64,000 bases of DNA from Aquanectria penicillioides (lineage: Eukaryota > Ascomycota > Sordariomycetes > Hypocreales > Nectriaceae), in the NCBI GenBank assembly GCA_003415625.1, contig PYIU01000008.1, positions 558,001 through 622,000 of the forward strand. The letters are read 5' to 3'. This document shows, in pieces, positions 35,447 through 46,546 of this stretch (its first letter is position 1; each line of letters opens with the position of its first letter). The translations under genes and the position numbers were made by a program. The notes under the pieces are model-generated. The model ran no database searches and had not been told where the DNA came from. It saw only the letters and a list, made by a program, of their open reading frames with translations.

Positions 35447-36481
35447 ATGGCCTTGTTCAAAGGAAACCGCCTCTTTCGCAGGATCAGAGCTGTGTCTTCA
35501 TCATTTAGACGATCTGGGAAGCCGCAGATAAAGAAATGCGCCATTCTCCAGCTACCTATGGACCTGATCCTTCTCGTGGCTGACCATCTTCCTTTGCACA
35601 GCCAATTTGTGTTCTCTCAAACTTGTCAAATATTACGAGAGAGTATGCATGGGGAGAAAAGCCCAGCTCAACATCTCTCCATGGGACAGTTCCTTCAGTT
35701 CCTCACCTCTCTCGCTCACGACTTGCCTGACAAGTGGGTATGCGATCAGTGCCTCAAGATCCACTCAATCCAAGAGCCTCGTAATCCGAGTCGGGCAACC
35801 TTTAAGTCTTGCCCTCAAACGTGGCCGGACAATTATTTCCGTTTCCGAGGGTTTAGTATCAATAATCGCAACGTTCAACTAGCACTCAAATATGCAAGGA
35901 TAGGAAATGTTGAAGCAGGAGTATACCAGCCACTACTCGACACTTTCCTCGCTCCCTACCACTCCCCACGTCAGGTACAATTCTCTAATGAAGGTATGCT
36001 TGAAACTAAACATTCATTTTATCCCAGGATAGTGAATGGGAGGTTTTTGATCCAAGCATCAACACATTACCAGAGTGACGACAACAGACTCTCACCCGAA
36101 AGCATGGATGAGGAGCATGTGGGGGTATGCCGACATCAATCGTGGAAGATAATGTCGGCCACTCAAATCCGATTACGCATTCAGGCCGCCCCAGAGGACC
36201 CGACGCTCGTTCTTTCAAGGATGATATCGGCGGGGTTTCAGGCTGAAGGGGTAGAGATGCGAGGTTCCTGTGCTTTTTGTCACACTGACTTCTCGATCCG
36301 AGTTTATCACAAACATGCCATAATGCATGTCTGGAAGGATTTAGGACCTGAGGGCTCCCCATGGAACCCAGCCTGGATGGTTCACGCGAGCCTTAGGAGG
36401 TCTTCTGAAATTATCGCTCCCGGGAGTAGTGAACCTGGTGGAGTCCGGAGGTTGTACGAAGAAGGGATTACTGTCACATAA
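35447..36481 (+). CDS. F-box-like domain protein, 344 aa
   Basis: Intact single-exon gene. I prefer the ATG at 35447 (MALFKGNRLFRRIRAVSSSF) because the upstream frame to 35384 encodes a hydrophobic, pyrimidine-derived lead that looks like untranslated sequence. After a basic N-terminus, residues 30-60 give ILQLPMDLILLVADHLPLHS and FSQTCQILRESM, the two-helix pattern of an F-box-like domain. The rest has a Cys pair (CDQCLKIHSI), a middle section of unknown fold, and GSCAFCHTDFSIRVYHKH near residue 285. Such proteins are frequent in Fusarium-like genomes, where F-box proteins act as substrate adaptors of SCF ubiquitin ligases; a role in ubiquitination is inferred from the motif alone. Confidence 0.75.
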   Translation: MALFKGNRLFRRIRAVSSSFRRSGKPQIKKCAILQLPMDLILLVADHLPLHSQFVFSQTCQILRESMHGEKSPAQHLSMGQFLQFLTSLAHDLPDKWVCDQCLKIHSIQEPRNPSRATFKSCPQTWPDNYFRFRGFSINNRNVQLALKYARIGNVEAGVYQPLLDTFLAPYHSPRQVQFSNEGMLETKHSFYPRIVNGRFLIQASTHYQSDDNRLSPESMDEEHVGVCRHQSWKIMSATQIRLRIQAAPEDPTLVLSRMISAGFQAEGVEMRGSCAFCHTDFSIRVYHKHAIMHVWKDLGPEGSPWNPAWMVHASLRRSSEIIAPGSSEPGGVRRLYEEGITVT

Positions 36482-36539
36482 TCAATCAAGAACATAATGA
36501 GGGAGGAGAGGGCTCATGCAAGGGTTCTGGCTTGCCTTA

Positions 36540-36728
36540 CTAGCAGACCAAACTACTGCGCATCAGATTGTAGCAATCAAATAGCAACCATAAGTATGCG
36601 AGGGTAACGACCCAGCCTGCAAATTGCAACCCGAGAATGTGATGGAGGAAGGTCAAATCATCCGTGTCCGAGCCAGAGGCTACGATATACACCGTGTAGA
36701 AGAATGTTATTCCCGAGGCAAAAACCAA
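36540..36728 (-). other. possible exon of a small membrane protein
   Basis: The minus strand gives a 62-codon frame with two hydrophobic segments (FASGITFFYTVYIV and LGLQFAGWVVTLAYLWLLF) that would each span a membrane. It has no ATG of its own at the 5' end, so it would need an upstream exon joined at an acceptor near 36730. I found only weak donor choices. It may be a genuine small protein, a remnant, or chance. Confidence 0.22.
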
Positions 36729-38244
36729 CTGTCCATGTTCAACTCACTGAGGTCTCCCCTCCTTCCTACAACCCCGATAATAGCGCTTGCCAACTTTGAT
36801 TCTTGCAGACGTTTGAATTTGGAGAGAGTGAAAGAGCTAACACACAACCATCTCCCCCTTTCACTGATTTCACGTTGGTTTGTTACATTTCTATTCTTCT
36901 GATCACATTATTCGTTCCCCATCCCTCATCTTTTATTCGTCATCCCTACTCATGAGTCTTTTCCATTATGTCAGCTGCTGGGCTCTCCGCATCCTGTGCC
37001 GTCATCGCTATTAGATGGACAATCGCTAACTCTTCTCTTGTTACAAGTACGATTAAGCGGTGGCGAGGGAGTGTATGTTCAACTTCGCTCAGCGGGGTTG
37101 TAAAGTCGTCTTGGGCTTAATCCGTCAAATAGGCGCCGGACGGGGAGGAGGGAGGGTTGGTGGGGAGGGAGGCGAAGTTGGAGAAGTGGAAGGGGGAGGT
37201 GGGCGAGTGGCAGGAAGTGATGGGTGAGTAGCAGAGGACTCAAGGTGAGTTGGTTCTCCTCTAGCGTGCGATTGCAACATAAATACCCCCCAGCGTGTTT
37301 GTTTCGGTGGGATGGATCACCATGAATCAGCGAGAGCCATTGGGATAGCGGCTCTGAAATATTATCCTGGGTGGGTGGTCGTGGGCCTCAGCAACGCTCG
37401 TACCTCACCGTGGTTGCTGGGTCTAGTAACCTCTCGAGGTGAAGCCAACATGAGCATTCAGCAACCCACAATCTCGCCATTTCTCAATATCTTTCGAAGC
37501 CACTCCCCAAGCGAGAGAGACGCCCAATGATCAAAAACTGGGCCTTTGCGATGGAGATGGATGGGGGAATTACTGATGGAGATAGTGGAATAGGACATGA
37601 TAATGAAGATAGGTAGGATGAGTGGTGGGGATGGTAAGATACAGGAGGATGATGGAATAGGAGTCGGAGAACCTTCCGCTTCGGGAGCGGCTCTCGTACA
37701 TCTTAGTTGAAGAGCATTTATATGAGCTTCGTTTCGCGATCCAGGTCCTACTATCTGGCCTACCAGGTTGCACTTGTTGGTCTCTGAACTTCTGATTGGC
37801 CAGGAGACTGTTCGGCTCACTACGCGAGGACTCAGACCGCACTGTGGTAATATGGCGTGAGCGGGGAAAGTATCGCTGGTAATTTGCTTCTGGAGCTGTT
37901 GATATTTGCCTAGACGATTGTGGGTGTCTCGGGTTACATAGTTTTTACACAGAGATTTGATACAATCCTTCAGCGAAACACCAGATTGGTGCTGTTTCGT
38001 TTTGAGTTGCTGCAATGCTGTTCCTGCGGGGTATGCGACGTAACTGTAGGTGCGTTCACTCACGGGAACGCATAATAATAAGTGCAGCATGAGTGGCCTA
38101 AGCTTGAGTCGCGGTTTTCGGCGAAAAAAAAAAGTATGTACATAGGTACCTACGGAGGCACCAATGCAGCCTAGGCGAGGCAGTGGTTATGGGAATTGCA
38201 ACAGCAAAAGGCAAAAGTTGAAGATTCAAAGACTGCAATTGATG

Positions 38245-38406
38245 CCAATCATCAATCAATGAGCTGCGCACGTTACGAATATGAAAGGCCCCTTGATCGA
38301 TTGCCCTCTGTCATCATGGTTCGGGCAGAGTTCCTGGGTCCAAAAGTCAGCCGAGCTTGGGAAGCTGGACAAGTCACGTGGTTCAAATTACGCCCGACGT
38401 GATTGG
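38245..38406. promoter_or_regulatory. two CCAAT elements upstream of COX4
   Basis: A CCAAT box is seen at 38245-38249, and the reverse form ATTGG is at 38402-38406, about 130 nt before the COX4 start codon. In fungi the Hap2/3/5 (CBC) complex binds such boxes and controls respiratory genes. A role here is inferred from position. Confidence 0.35.
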
Positions 38407-38534
38407 TCAATTCCGGTGCCCGAATTGGGTCCGCCATCCAACTTCCTCCCAAATCAGCCCATCCTCACAAATCCCTCGAGAAACACTGCTTCCCAAGCAT
38501 CATCCAAACCTCCCTCACCGGCGCAACCGACATA

Positions 38535-39396
38535 ATGTTCATGCAACGCACCGCCATCGCCGCGGCCCGCCGCGCTGCTATCCGCCCCGTCATCGCCCGC
38601 TCCTTCACCACCTCCTTCGTCCGCCGTACGCATTTTGCTTCCCGCCCGTCAATGGCCGTCAATGCCAATGGCAACCCTCGTATGATTGATGACGGCTGAC
38701 TCGTTGATGTGTCTCCAGGCGATGCCCCCAAGGCCAGCGAGTCCATCGCCGCTGAGCCCGCCAAGTCCGTCGGCTACAAGACTCTGAAGGGTACGTCGTC
38801 ACCATCCAGAGCCCCCGATTGCCATCGTCTCGTCCTATCCATAACCTCGGTCGAGTCACCGTGAAGGCAACATCCGCTGACAAGAAGCCTTCCTGCAGAG
38901 GTCCGCACTGAGGACGACCTCTTTGGTCCTGGTGCCAAGCCCGGTACCGTCCCTACCGATCTCGAGCAGTCCACTGGTCTGGAGCGTCTGGAGATCCTCG
39001 GTAAGATGGAGGGCGTCGACATCTTCGACATGCGCCCTCTTGACGCCAGCCGCCTGGGCACGATGAAGGACCCCATCATGGTCCGCTCCGCCGGTGACGA
39101 GCAGTTCGCTGGTTGCACTGGCTTCCCCGCCGACTCCCACGTCGTCCACTGGCTCGGCGTAAGTGCTCCCGTCTTTCCATTGATATCCCGGACGGATGGA
39201 ACAATGTCTCGCTAACCACGTCTAATGAATACAGCTCACCAAGGAGCGTCCCATTGAGCGATGCCCTGAGTGCGGCAGTGTCTACAAGATGGACTACGTC
39301 GGCCCCGAGGAGGACCACCACCACCACCACCCTCCGGAGTTCGAGGAGCCCAAGACCTTCGCCGACTTCGTCAAGCCCGAGTACCGATACCGATAA
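38535..39396 (+). CDS. COX4: cytochrome c oxidase subunit IV (zinc-binding, mammalian COX5B homologue), 194 aa
   Basis: Four exons at 38535-38625, 38719-38790, 38899-39158 and 39235-39396; introns of 93, 108 and 76 nt with GTACGC, GTACGT and GTAAGT donors. The first exon is an Arg/Ala-rich mitochondrial presequence (AAARRAAIRPVIARSFTTSF). The mature part has TGLERLEILGKMEGVD, GTMKDPIMVRSAGDEQFAGC and the zinc site: Cys in FAGCTG, His in DSHVVHW, and the RCPECGS pair. This is the nuclear-encoded matrix-side subunit of respiratory complex IV (yeast Cox4), needed for assembly. A run of five His residues near the C-terminus (EDHHHHHPPEF) is a small peculiarity. The C-terminus FVKPEYRYR is intact. 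Expression is probably under Hap control, given upstream CCAAT boxes. Confidence 0.95.
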
Positions 39397-40058
39397 ATGT
39401 GCTGCGTGGCATTGAAAGACCGAAGTGGTGTATCGAGGGAAAACTAGACGAAGGCGGGATGGTGCCCCGGGAGTGCAGCGGATTTGTGTGTAGATTAGGG
39501 TGCCTTTTTCCCTGTGTCAATTTACTAGCTTTCAGAAGTTGGTTGACCACTTTACGTGTTTCTCCAGATGACGATGATGAGGGCCATTTCTCCAGTGATT
39601 TCCCAATGGCTCCGACGTAAAACTGGTATATTCGCACAATTGCAATGGATGCTGTCACATTGCTGTGACGCAATATAGATAGCTACGGAATGATCCGGGA
39701 CATATGGAGTGCAGTTCGTGTATCGGCTTACATATCTTCACCTTCCAGCCAAGACTGAGTCAAGTTCAAGGCCTCCCTCCCCGCGTGCTTCTCCAGAAAA
39801 GGCACTTCTTGCAAGAATAATCTTATTTTATCCCGCAATACAAGACTTCTGGGACCAAGCACACGCTGGTGCTTGATTCTCAAACCCGTCAAATCTCAGG
39901 TGAGGATCCATTGAGCAGGTGAGAGAGGTGGCGTGAGGCGTCGGAGATAGCAGGCTCCAAATGAGGCACAGCAGACCATTTGGTTGCGAAATCAACCCTC
40001 AACTCGATTGCTGATGACCAATGGAAAAGGCGGCATCTCATTGGACTACCAAGCGTTA
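39397..40058. other. convergent 3' intergenic region
   Basis: The 3' flanks of COX4 and of the DUF4604 gene meet here. I see no gene, repeat or RNA in it. Confidence 0.4.
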
Positions 40059-40571
40059 TCAGCCTTCGTCCTCATCAAAGCTCAGCTTGATCTTCTTGGG
40101 CTTCTTCTTGGGCTTGCGATCCTTGGATCCCTCCTTGGCCTCGCCGTCCTTTGGGGCCTTGCCAGTGGCTGCACCCTTATCTTCTGGCTGGTCCGCTGTG
40201 TCGCCAATGACCTTTCCAACCTTCCGTTTCCGCCCCCCGATGGAGACCTTGCTGTCAGAGTCCTTGGTGGTGGTGCCTTTGGCTGTCGCATCCTTTGATC
40301 CATCCGGTTCGGTGCCATGGTCCCGGGAGTCCTTAATCACAACGCCGTCCTTGTCCACCTCGAGGTCCCTGACGACGGTGCCGTCCTCATCGACCACGAG
40401 GGGCACATCCTCGGCCTCCTCGCTGCTTGAGCGCTTCTTGGCAGACCTCCGCTGGGCAGCGAGCAGAGGGTCAGGACCTCCGGCTCCAGAGGCTTGGGCG
40501 CGGAGGGCAGCAAGGAAAGGCGGGGCAGACGAGTCGTAGGACAGGTTCTTGGAAGTGATTTTGGGTGGCAT
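40059..40571 (-). CDS. DUF4604-domain protein, 170 aa
   Basis: Intact single-exon gene on the minus strand. The N-terminus MPPKITSKNLSYDSSAPPFL, followed by GGPDPLLAAQRRSAKKRSSS and then EDVPLVVDEDG, is the hallmark of the conserved fungal DUF4604 family. The middle is acidic with repeated Asp-Lys-Asp-Gly units, and the C-terminal third is very Lys-rich (KDRKPKKKPKKIKLSFDE), which would serve as a nuclear localisation signal. The whole chain is low-complexity and likely disordered. No biochemical role is established for the family, and none can be inferred from the neighbours, which are unrelated housekeeping genes. Length is close to other members as I remember them. Confidence 0.85.
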   Translation of the reverse strand: MPPKITSKNLSYDSSAPPFLAALRAQASGAGGPDPLLAAQRRSAKKRSSSEEAEDVPLVVDEDGTVVRDLEVDKDGVVIKDSRDHGTEPDGSKDATAKGTTTKDSDSKVSIGGRKRKVGKVIGDTADQPEDKGAATGKAPKDGEAKEGSKDRKPKKKPKKIKLSFDEDEG

Positions 40572-41939
40572 TTCCTCCGAGGTGAAAAGCCCTTGGTGTA
40601 TGCCAAATTAGATTACGCGTTGCAGGGAACGGAAAATTTGGCGCCCGCTCGACGCCCGCTTGGTGCAAGTCCTTTTTTTCCCCTGAGGAGATGGGAGGGC
40701 AAAAGGGAGATGAAAGTTACGGTAGGGACGGATAGATAGGTTCTGCAGACCTGGACGAGTGGATGGGGGCTGCGGTGGTTGTAGTGTGGCTGGCTGTCAG
40801 GGTCAGGCCAAAGTAAGGGTGTGAGGTGAGTGTTCGTGCGTGGGAGGACCATGGCTGGCCGATTATGACATGAGGCTCAAAGACGCTCCCCATGAGCTTG
40901 TTGCTCCAATTCATTAGCCTCGGTGGTAACTGGCTACGCATAATGTTAGGTTCCCTGTCTAGCAAGGAGGCTAAGCCCATCAAATCGGGATCTGTCAGCC
41001 GATATCTCTGGTTGTAACAGCTGGGCCCGGGTCGTTTGCTATGTTTCGGGGCAAGCTTATGCTTCATGTAGGTACAATGCCCATATCTTCTGAGCCGGGT
41101 AGATGTGCAGTGTGGGCATCTTGCATTGCTCAGCGGCCATGCCACTAGGCTACAGGGGATTACAGGGGATAGATGGAAAGATACATCACAGTGAGTGGGC
41201 TTCCTGCTGCATGGCACCCACAGACCGCGCACCCTGACAGACGCACACAGACTGCGGTGCCGTACCGAGAGGAGAGTCTCCTTTTTCTATATCCGTGCAA
41301 GTGCAAGGATCATGAAGAGGAAAAAAATTAAAACTTGGAATAGAAAACTAGGAGGACCTACTATCCTAGGCATGGCCAGCACAAGCGGGCCCTGTTGCTA
41401 AATCCACGCATCATCTCCCAACGACCCAAGGCCAGGGGATAGAGGAAATGCCGGAGCAGGGAGATATAAATGTTCCGCCATGTTCTCGACCTCGCGAGCC
41501 CCTGATTGGACCCAGCGGGCTCGCTGGCCATGTCGTGATTGGGCGGTGATCAACCCCTATCATCCCTGCCGCCGCTCGACAGGGTTTAACGTCCCTGCTC
41601 GATCCCCCTCGCCACGGCCACAGCGGCCCCAGCTACGGCCCCGAGATATTTGCGCATGTGTCTTGTGTGTCTTTTGCCGCCGGTGCGCTGCGTATGTGGC
41701 CTTGGCCTTGTCTCGACCGGCTCCCTGTCGCTGTCACCGTGAGGCTGCTTGCTTCAACATCCACTGTCCATCCACCACACATCGCTCGCCGCCAGGTGCA
41801 TACTCACACGGCGGCTTACATCGCTTACATCACGTCACGACCTCCGCAAAAAAAAAAGTTTAACCACGTCTCTCTCGCAACCATCACCAACGACTCCAGT
41901 TTCTATTTACATTCTTGGTCCATATTGTCTTCCCCTCCT

Positions 41940-41976
41940 CCCTAAATCCCCCCTAAACCCCCCCTCCCCCCCCCCT
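41940..41976 (+). repeat. telobox-like CCCTAAA motifs with C7 and C10 runs
   Basis: The sequence has two CCCTAAA units separated by a few Cs and followed by C7-T-C10. CCCTAA is the complement of the common fungal telomere unit TTAGGG, and such motifs occur in promoters as binding sites for TTAGGG-binding proteins. With only two units it is not a telomere relic of any length. Confidence 0.4.
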
Positions 41977-42344
41977 TTCTTCACCGGCGTGTTCATTCTC
42001 TAGCGGTTCCGCCGTACTACTCAGGACCCACCGTCTCTACTTTCCCAGTGGACGCGTCAGTGGGTGGGATCTGATTTAGGGAATGTGGTCCCTGCCGCTC
42101 GTTATTAATTCCAACTTCAATAACTCCATTGCCAAATTCAGCACCCGCGCTGTGCCCGTACGACTCCTGCAAATTCTGGAATATTGGATCGTCGGGGCCT
42201 GCGACCTTTGGGGTTTTGTTTTTATTTTATTTTTCCAGCACCGACGACGTTTCTTTTTCTGTTCTCTTCGATCAGTACACCTTTCAGCTTCGTCTCGACT
42301 TTAATCCTGCTTCGCGCTCTCGCCGCTCTCTCCTCCGAAACCAT

Positions 42345-42361
42345 ATCTCTCTCTCTCTCTC
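42345..42361 (+). repeat. CT microsatellite in the 5' leader of the GT15 gene
   Basis: An uninterrupted run of alternating C and T of about 16 nt in a pyrimidine-rich leader, roughly 150 nt before the start codon at 42506. Confidence 0.6.
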
Positions 42362-42505
42362 GACCGCCGCCTCCTCTTCCCTCCGACATCTTCTTCGCAC
42401 CGCCGCCACCCGACGCTGGCGCCTCCTAGCGGCGCATTCTATGTCCCCTCGATCCTCGTCACCTTCAATCCCAGAACTTGCCGCTGAGGCAGGCTCGTGT
42501 CCATC

Positions 42506-44264
42506 ATGGACTTGATTCGGCGGGCCACCAAGGGGGCTTCAGATCCAACTTCACCCCTTCCCATCAACGAGAAGAGGGGCCCCAGAACGAAAATTCACAC
42601 CGACTCCCGCTGGGCTTTCTTCCGAAGACCTTTGCGACTGCGGGGGAACTCGACTATTTCCGTGCCACTAGGGATTGTCATCTTCTTCCCCATGCTCGTC
42701 CTCATCCTCATATTCATCCTCTTCCTCAGTCACCCGAGTTCTCCAGCAAGGTTTTTGATACCAGGAGGCTCTCCTCCTGGCATGCGGTACGTCGCGCTAC
42801 AACACAATGCCCCACCATAGGGGCCCCTTCCACGCCGACCAGGTTACTGACAGATTTGCGACTGCAGGAAAATTAGCGAAAAGTACGACAAGGTCTTCGT
42901 CGAGGGCTGTGTCGAGCCCGATACATCCAAGCCCCGTGCCAACGCCGCCTTCGTTATCCTCGCGAGAAACTCGGACCTCGGAGGTGTCCTTCAATCTGTT
43001 CGATCGGTCGAGCGTCACTTCAACCGCTGGTTCCACTACCCCTACGTCTTCCTCAACGATGACAACTTTGACGACTACTTCAAGGACACTGTCAGGAAGT
43101 ACGCATCTGGAGAGGTCGAGTTTGGCAAGGTTGGGTCCGAGATGTGGGATTTCCCCGACTGGATCGACAACAAGGTCGCCAAGGAAGGCATTGCGAAGCA
43201 GGGCGACGCCGCTGTCATGTACGGTGGTCTTGAAAGCTACCACAAGATGTGCCGCTTCTACTCTGGGTAAGATTCTTGGTTTCTGGAGACGGAATTTTGC
43301 CTAATAATGACCAGCTTCTTCTTCAACCACCCGCTCCTGCTCAAGTATGAGTGGTACTGGCGAGTCGAGCCAGATATCAAGTATTTCTGCGACATTACAT
43401 AGTATGCTAACCCCGCCCCCCAAAGTCCCTGCGCTATGCTGACCCGCCCACAGCGATCCCTTCCTGAAGATGATTGAAAACAACAAGACTTATGGCTTCA
43501 CCATTGCTGTCAAGGAACTTCGCGAGACTGTCCCCAACATCTTCCGGTATGCTTCCGCTTACAAGCGGCTCAACAACCTGACCTCCCAAGGACTCTGGGA
43601 GATGTTCGTTGAACCCCCAGAGGATGAGGAGGTCGACGAGAGAACTCCCGAAAATGCGGGCCCCTTTGGAGGCAGCGACCAACCGCGGATGAGTCCGAAC
43701 CTTAAAATCGACCCTGAGGCTATGGAAGGCGAAAAGTACAACATGTGTCACTTTTGGTCCAACTTCGAAATTGCAAAACTCAGCTGGTTCCGCAGCAAGG
43801 AGTACCAAGATTTCTTTGAGATGATGGATCGGGGCGGTGGCTTTTGGATGGAACGCGTACGTTCTAGACCCCCTCACGTTTATCAATGACTTCTTGGCGG
43901 AGTCGATGCTAACCATTTACAGTGGGGCGATGCGCCAATTCACTCGCTCGCCGCCGGCGCTCTTCTAGGCCCGAGAGATATCCACTACTTCCGAGACTTT
44001 GGATACCGGCACACGACGATTCAACACTGCCCTTCTAATGCCCCCGGTCTACAGCTTCCTCGACAACCTTATCTCGAGGAGAACACCAAGAGCGAGTCTG
44101 AGCGCTTCGCAGAGGACGACTACTGGGAGCATTGGGACCAGCCCCAGGAAAACGGCATTGGTTGCCGGTGCAGATGCGACACTGATGTGGTCGACGTGGA
44201 GGGCAAGGAGGGATCTTGCCTAGCAGAATGGGTCGACGTTGCTGGCGGTTGGGCCGACGCGTAA
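42506..44264 (+). CDS. alpha-1,2-mannosyltransferase, glycosyltransferase family 15 (KRE2/KTR type), 503 aa
   Basis: Five exons: 42506-42786, 42868-43266, 43315-43401, 43454-43856 and 43923-44264. Introns are 48-81 nt and all phases agree. It is a type II Golgi protein: short basic cytosolic tail, then one membrane anchor at about residues 52-76 (VPLGIVIFFPMLVLILIFIL). The lumenal domain has the GT15 blocks in order: ANAAFVILARNSDLGGVLQS, HFNRWFHYPYVFLND, SYHKMCRFYSGFFFNHPLL, YEWYWRVEPDIKYFCDITYD (with the conserved Glu), MCHFWSNFEIA and FWMERWGDAPIHS. It transfers mannose from GDP-mannose in N- and O-glycan extension of cell-wall proteins. The Cys-rich end (GCRCRCDTD) is typical of filamentous-fungal members. 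It resembles the Ktr4 branch, but I do not assign a symbol. Confidence 0.93.
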
Positions 44265-45148
44265 AGAAGGCGTCAATGCACACGCAGTCAACGAATCAAA
44301 GAAATGGGTCCCCCCGGTCTCGAGCAGGTGCTTGGAGATGACGAGGAGCCGATTTGAGAGGAGTCCAGAACGGACAATAATCGGAAAAGGTGTACAAAAG
44401 CACATGATCACATCGAGCATCGACGACGTGCGCTGGAAGCCTCAGGAGGCATGACCGGCTCTATAAAGACACCACACGGAATTGTTTGTATACTGCAGGG
44501 ACGGACAGGAAAGACGAGAGGCGTTTTGCTTTGCTGCGAGGCAATCCCGAAGGGTTTTCTTATTTGGCTCCATTTTTTTTATATTTCTTGAGCCACCTCT
44601 TCGACCAGCCAGGATAGTCGCGGGACTCTACGAAATATGGGAACACGCGCTGGGGGCTAGGGGTGTCTTCTGTCCAAGGGAGATTGGATATTTGTTGAAT
44701 ACTTTGTTATAGATTTCGGACAGCATCTGGTACTCGGAAAGAGGGTGGAGTACTTACTTTGGGTGTTAATGACACACCGGATGGAGCGTTGAGCTAATCC
44801 TGGAATAACGGCCTGAAATAACAAGACTAATCAATTTTCGGTTTCAATCGCCAACGTGTGTTGATATGTTTGGTGGTCCATCTAAGCTTCTGACAGTTGG
44901 GGGAGACAGTGACCACCGCCCAGTCCTATCGAGGTGGAGTTGGTTGACTAGGACAAGGTTTGGTGCGGTTGTGGACCTTGGCTAGTCCAGTCAGCCAGCT
45001 CAAGGGTCCCATCGACGAGCTCATCTGGCGTATACTCCAGATAATTTCTGGCCCATTGGCAGTTGATAAAGATCTGAGTGGTTCTTGTTTTCCTCTCATT
45101 CAGAGCCTTCTCAAGTTTCGACATCATCTCGTTGATCCTTTGCTCGAA
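44265..45148. other. intergenic, nothing recognised
   Basis: 3' flank of the GT15 gene and upstream region of the metallophosphoesterase locus. An in-frame upstream ATG at 44960 could extend the latter by 63 residues, but that stretch looks like leader sequence. Confidence 0.4.
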
Positions 45149-46012
45149 ATGGACATGCTACAACGCTTCTCGCAGATCTTCACTGGTCCTCCAAAGCCGT
45201 ACGGGACACCATGCGGACGTCAAGCGCAGATCATGTCAGATCTCCACCTAGAGCTAAACCAGCAATACGCAACGTTCGACTTCCCCGTCAAGGCCCCTCT
45301 GCTCGTCCTGGGAGGCGATATCGGCCGCCTCGTCGACTACGACCCATTCCTGGGCTTCTTAGTCCGCCAGACGGCGCGCTTCGACAAGGTGTTCCTCGTG
45401 CTGGGGAACCATGAGTTCTTCTAGATGAGCTACGAGGCTGGCATCGCCAAGGCTGAGGAGCTCGAGGGGGAAGAGGTGCTGGGTGGGAAGCTGGCGGTGA
45501 TGCATCGTCGGCGATGGGACGATGAGGCTTCTAAATTGACCATCTTGGGATGCACCCTATGGTCGAAGATCCCACCACATGTGGAGAAGGATATAACTCT
45601 CCGCATGTCAGACTACAAGATGATCAACGAGTGGTCTGTCGCACAGAACGACGAGTGTCACGCCAAGGACATGTCGTTCTTGAAGTCAGCGCTGGCGGAC
45701 CTCGACGCTTTACCCACCGAGTCTGAACGGCTCATCCTAGTGCTGACGCACCATGCGCCGTGCATGAAGGGAGCTTCCCACCCAAAGCACGATAACTCAC
45801 CTCTTAATGTTGCCTTTTCGACCGACGTGCTGCAGGGGCGTGAGTTTACACGGGTAGCTTGGTGGATGTTTGGTCACACTCATTTTACCACCGAGTTCCA
45901 GCGCGGGGGGATCCGTGTTGTTTCGAATCAGCGCGGGTATGTTCTCGGCATTGAAGGGCCTGCTCTGGAGGATACGAGAGGTTTTAATCCCGAAAGGGTT
46001 GTGGAGTTGTGA
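45149..46012 (+). pseudogene. calcineurin-like metallophosphoesterase with one in-frame stop
   Basis: The frame from the ATG at 45149 (MDMLQRFSQIF) to 46012 is continuous except for one TAG at 45422-45424, just after GNHEFF. All metal-binding motifs of the calcineurin-like metallophosphoesterase fold are kept: SDLHLE (D-x-H), GGDIG, GNHEF, THHAPC and GHTHF, followed by VVSNQRGYV. In related fungal proteins the stop position is normally occupied by a residue after the aromatic in HEFYG. The domain would need about 265 residues and the stop divides its metal site, so neither half should be active alone; a Met follows directly at 45425. No intron spans the stop. Substrate is unknown. Everything else is well conserved, so the stop is recent, an error, or read through. 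Confidence 0.75.
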
Positions 46013-46546
46013 TCTGGTTTTATGGGTTTCGGAGGGAGTTCATGGTAATTACAGAATGTTGAGCTTAAGGATCAACAACGGCGTTTATGGACGAATAATA
46101 ATCGAGTTGAGATTACATCCTGGGGATCTCTAAAAATTGAATAGTAATAAATATGATATTATTCGCATTGCATTCGATTCCTTGGAACAACATGCTGCTG
46201 CGACTATCTAATTGTTGACCAGGGCTACCGCGCTGTGAAAGCATTAGTTACTACAACCAGTATGACTTCAACCGTCAGATCCAGCACATCATCTTTAAAT
46301 AGACCAGATAACCATAAACTACTTATAATATAATTTATTATTATCATTTATTACTTTTTTAATTACTTCAATCAACAATCGGACTTTGTTGCTCCAAGCC
46401 GCTGTGGTTGTTGATTAGCTGCTGTGGCCTGAGGCACCCATGCCTCCACTTTGCGAGCCAAAGCTTCCAAAAAATTGGACGCCAGACAGCGTGAGCAGCG
46501 AGAGCCTCATATCGACTCGACACGGCCACGGCCTCTCCCTCCCACG
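46013..46546. other. short intergenic region
   Basis: AT-rich 3' flank of the metallophosphoesterase locus passing into the promoter of the uL15m gene. No feature was identified. Confidence 0.4.

Larger units (their letters stand above)
36482..38534. other. intergenic transition zone upstream of COX4
   Basis: Two kilobases that mark the change from the sparse left part to the dense conserved right part. It has a G-rich stretch at about 37120-37210 and two Hap-type CCAAT elements near COX4 listed separately. A minus-strand frame of about 210 codons (37458-38090) has no family resemblance and odd composition. Confidence 0.4.
40572..42505. other. long upstream region of the GT15 gene
   Basis: Almost 2 kb without a supportable gene. 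It holds a short direct duplication (TACAGGGGAT twice, about 41152-41171), CCCTAAA-like motifs and long C-runs at 41940-41976, and a CT-rich tract at 42345-42361. The last few hundred bases are pyrimidine-rich, as expected of a fungal promoter and 5' leader. Confidence 0.45.

Noticed and set aside
1..37000. Secondary-metabolite gene cluster
   Set aside because: A dioxygenase fragment, an MFS exporter and a zinc-cluster regulator are present, but there is no polyketide synthase, peptide synthetase, terpene synthase or other backbone enzyme.
37458..38090. 210-codon minus-strand frame upstream of COX4
   Set aside because: No family resemblance, biased composition with long polar and Pro/Ile runs, and it overlaps several other short frames; it looks like chance in promoter DNA.
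42797..43243. 148-codon minus-strand frame inside the GT15 gene
   Set aside because: Antisense shadow of the second GT15 exon, which carries the conserved family blocks.
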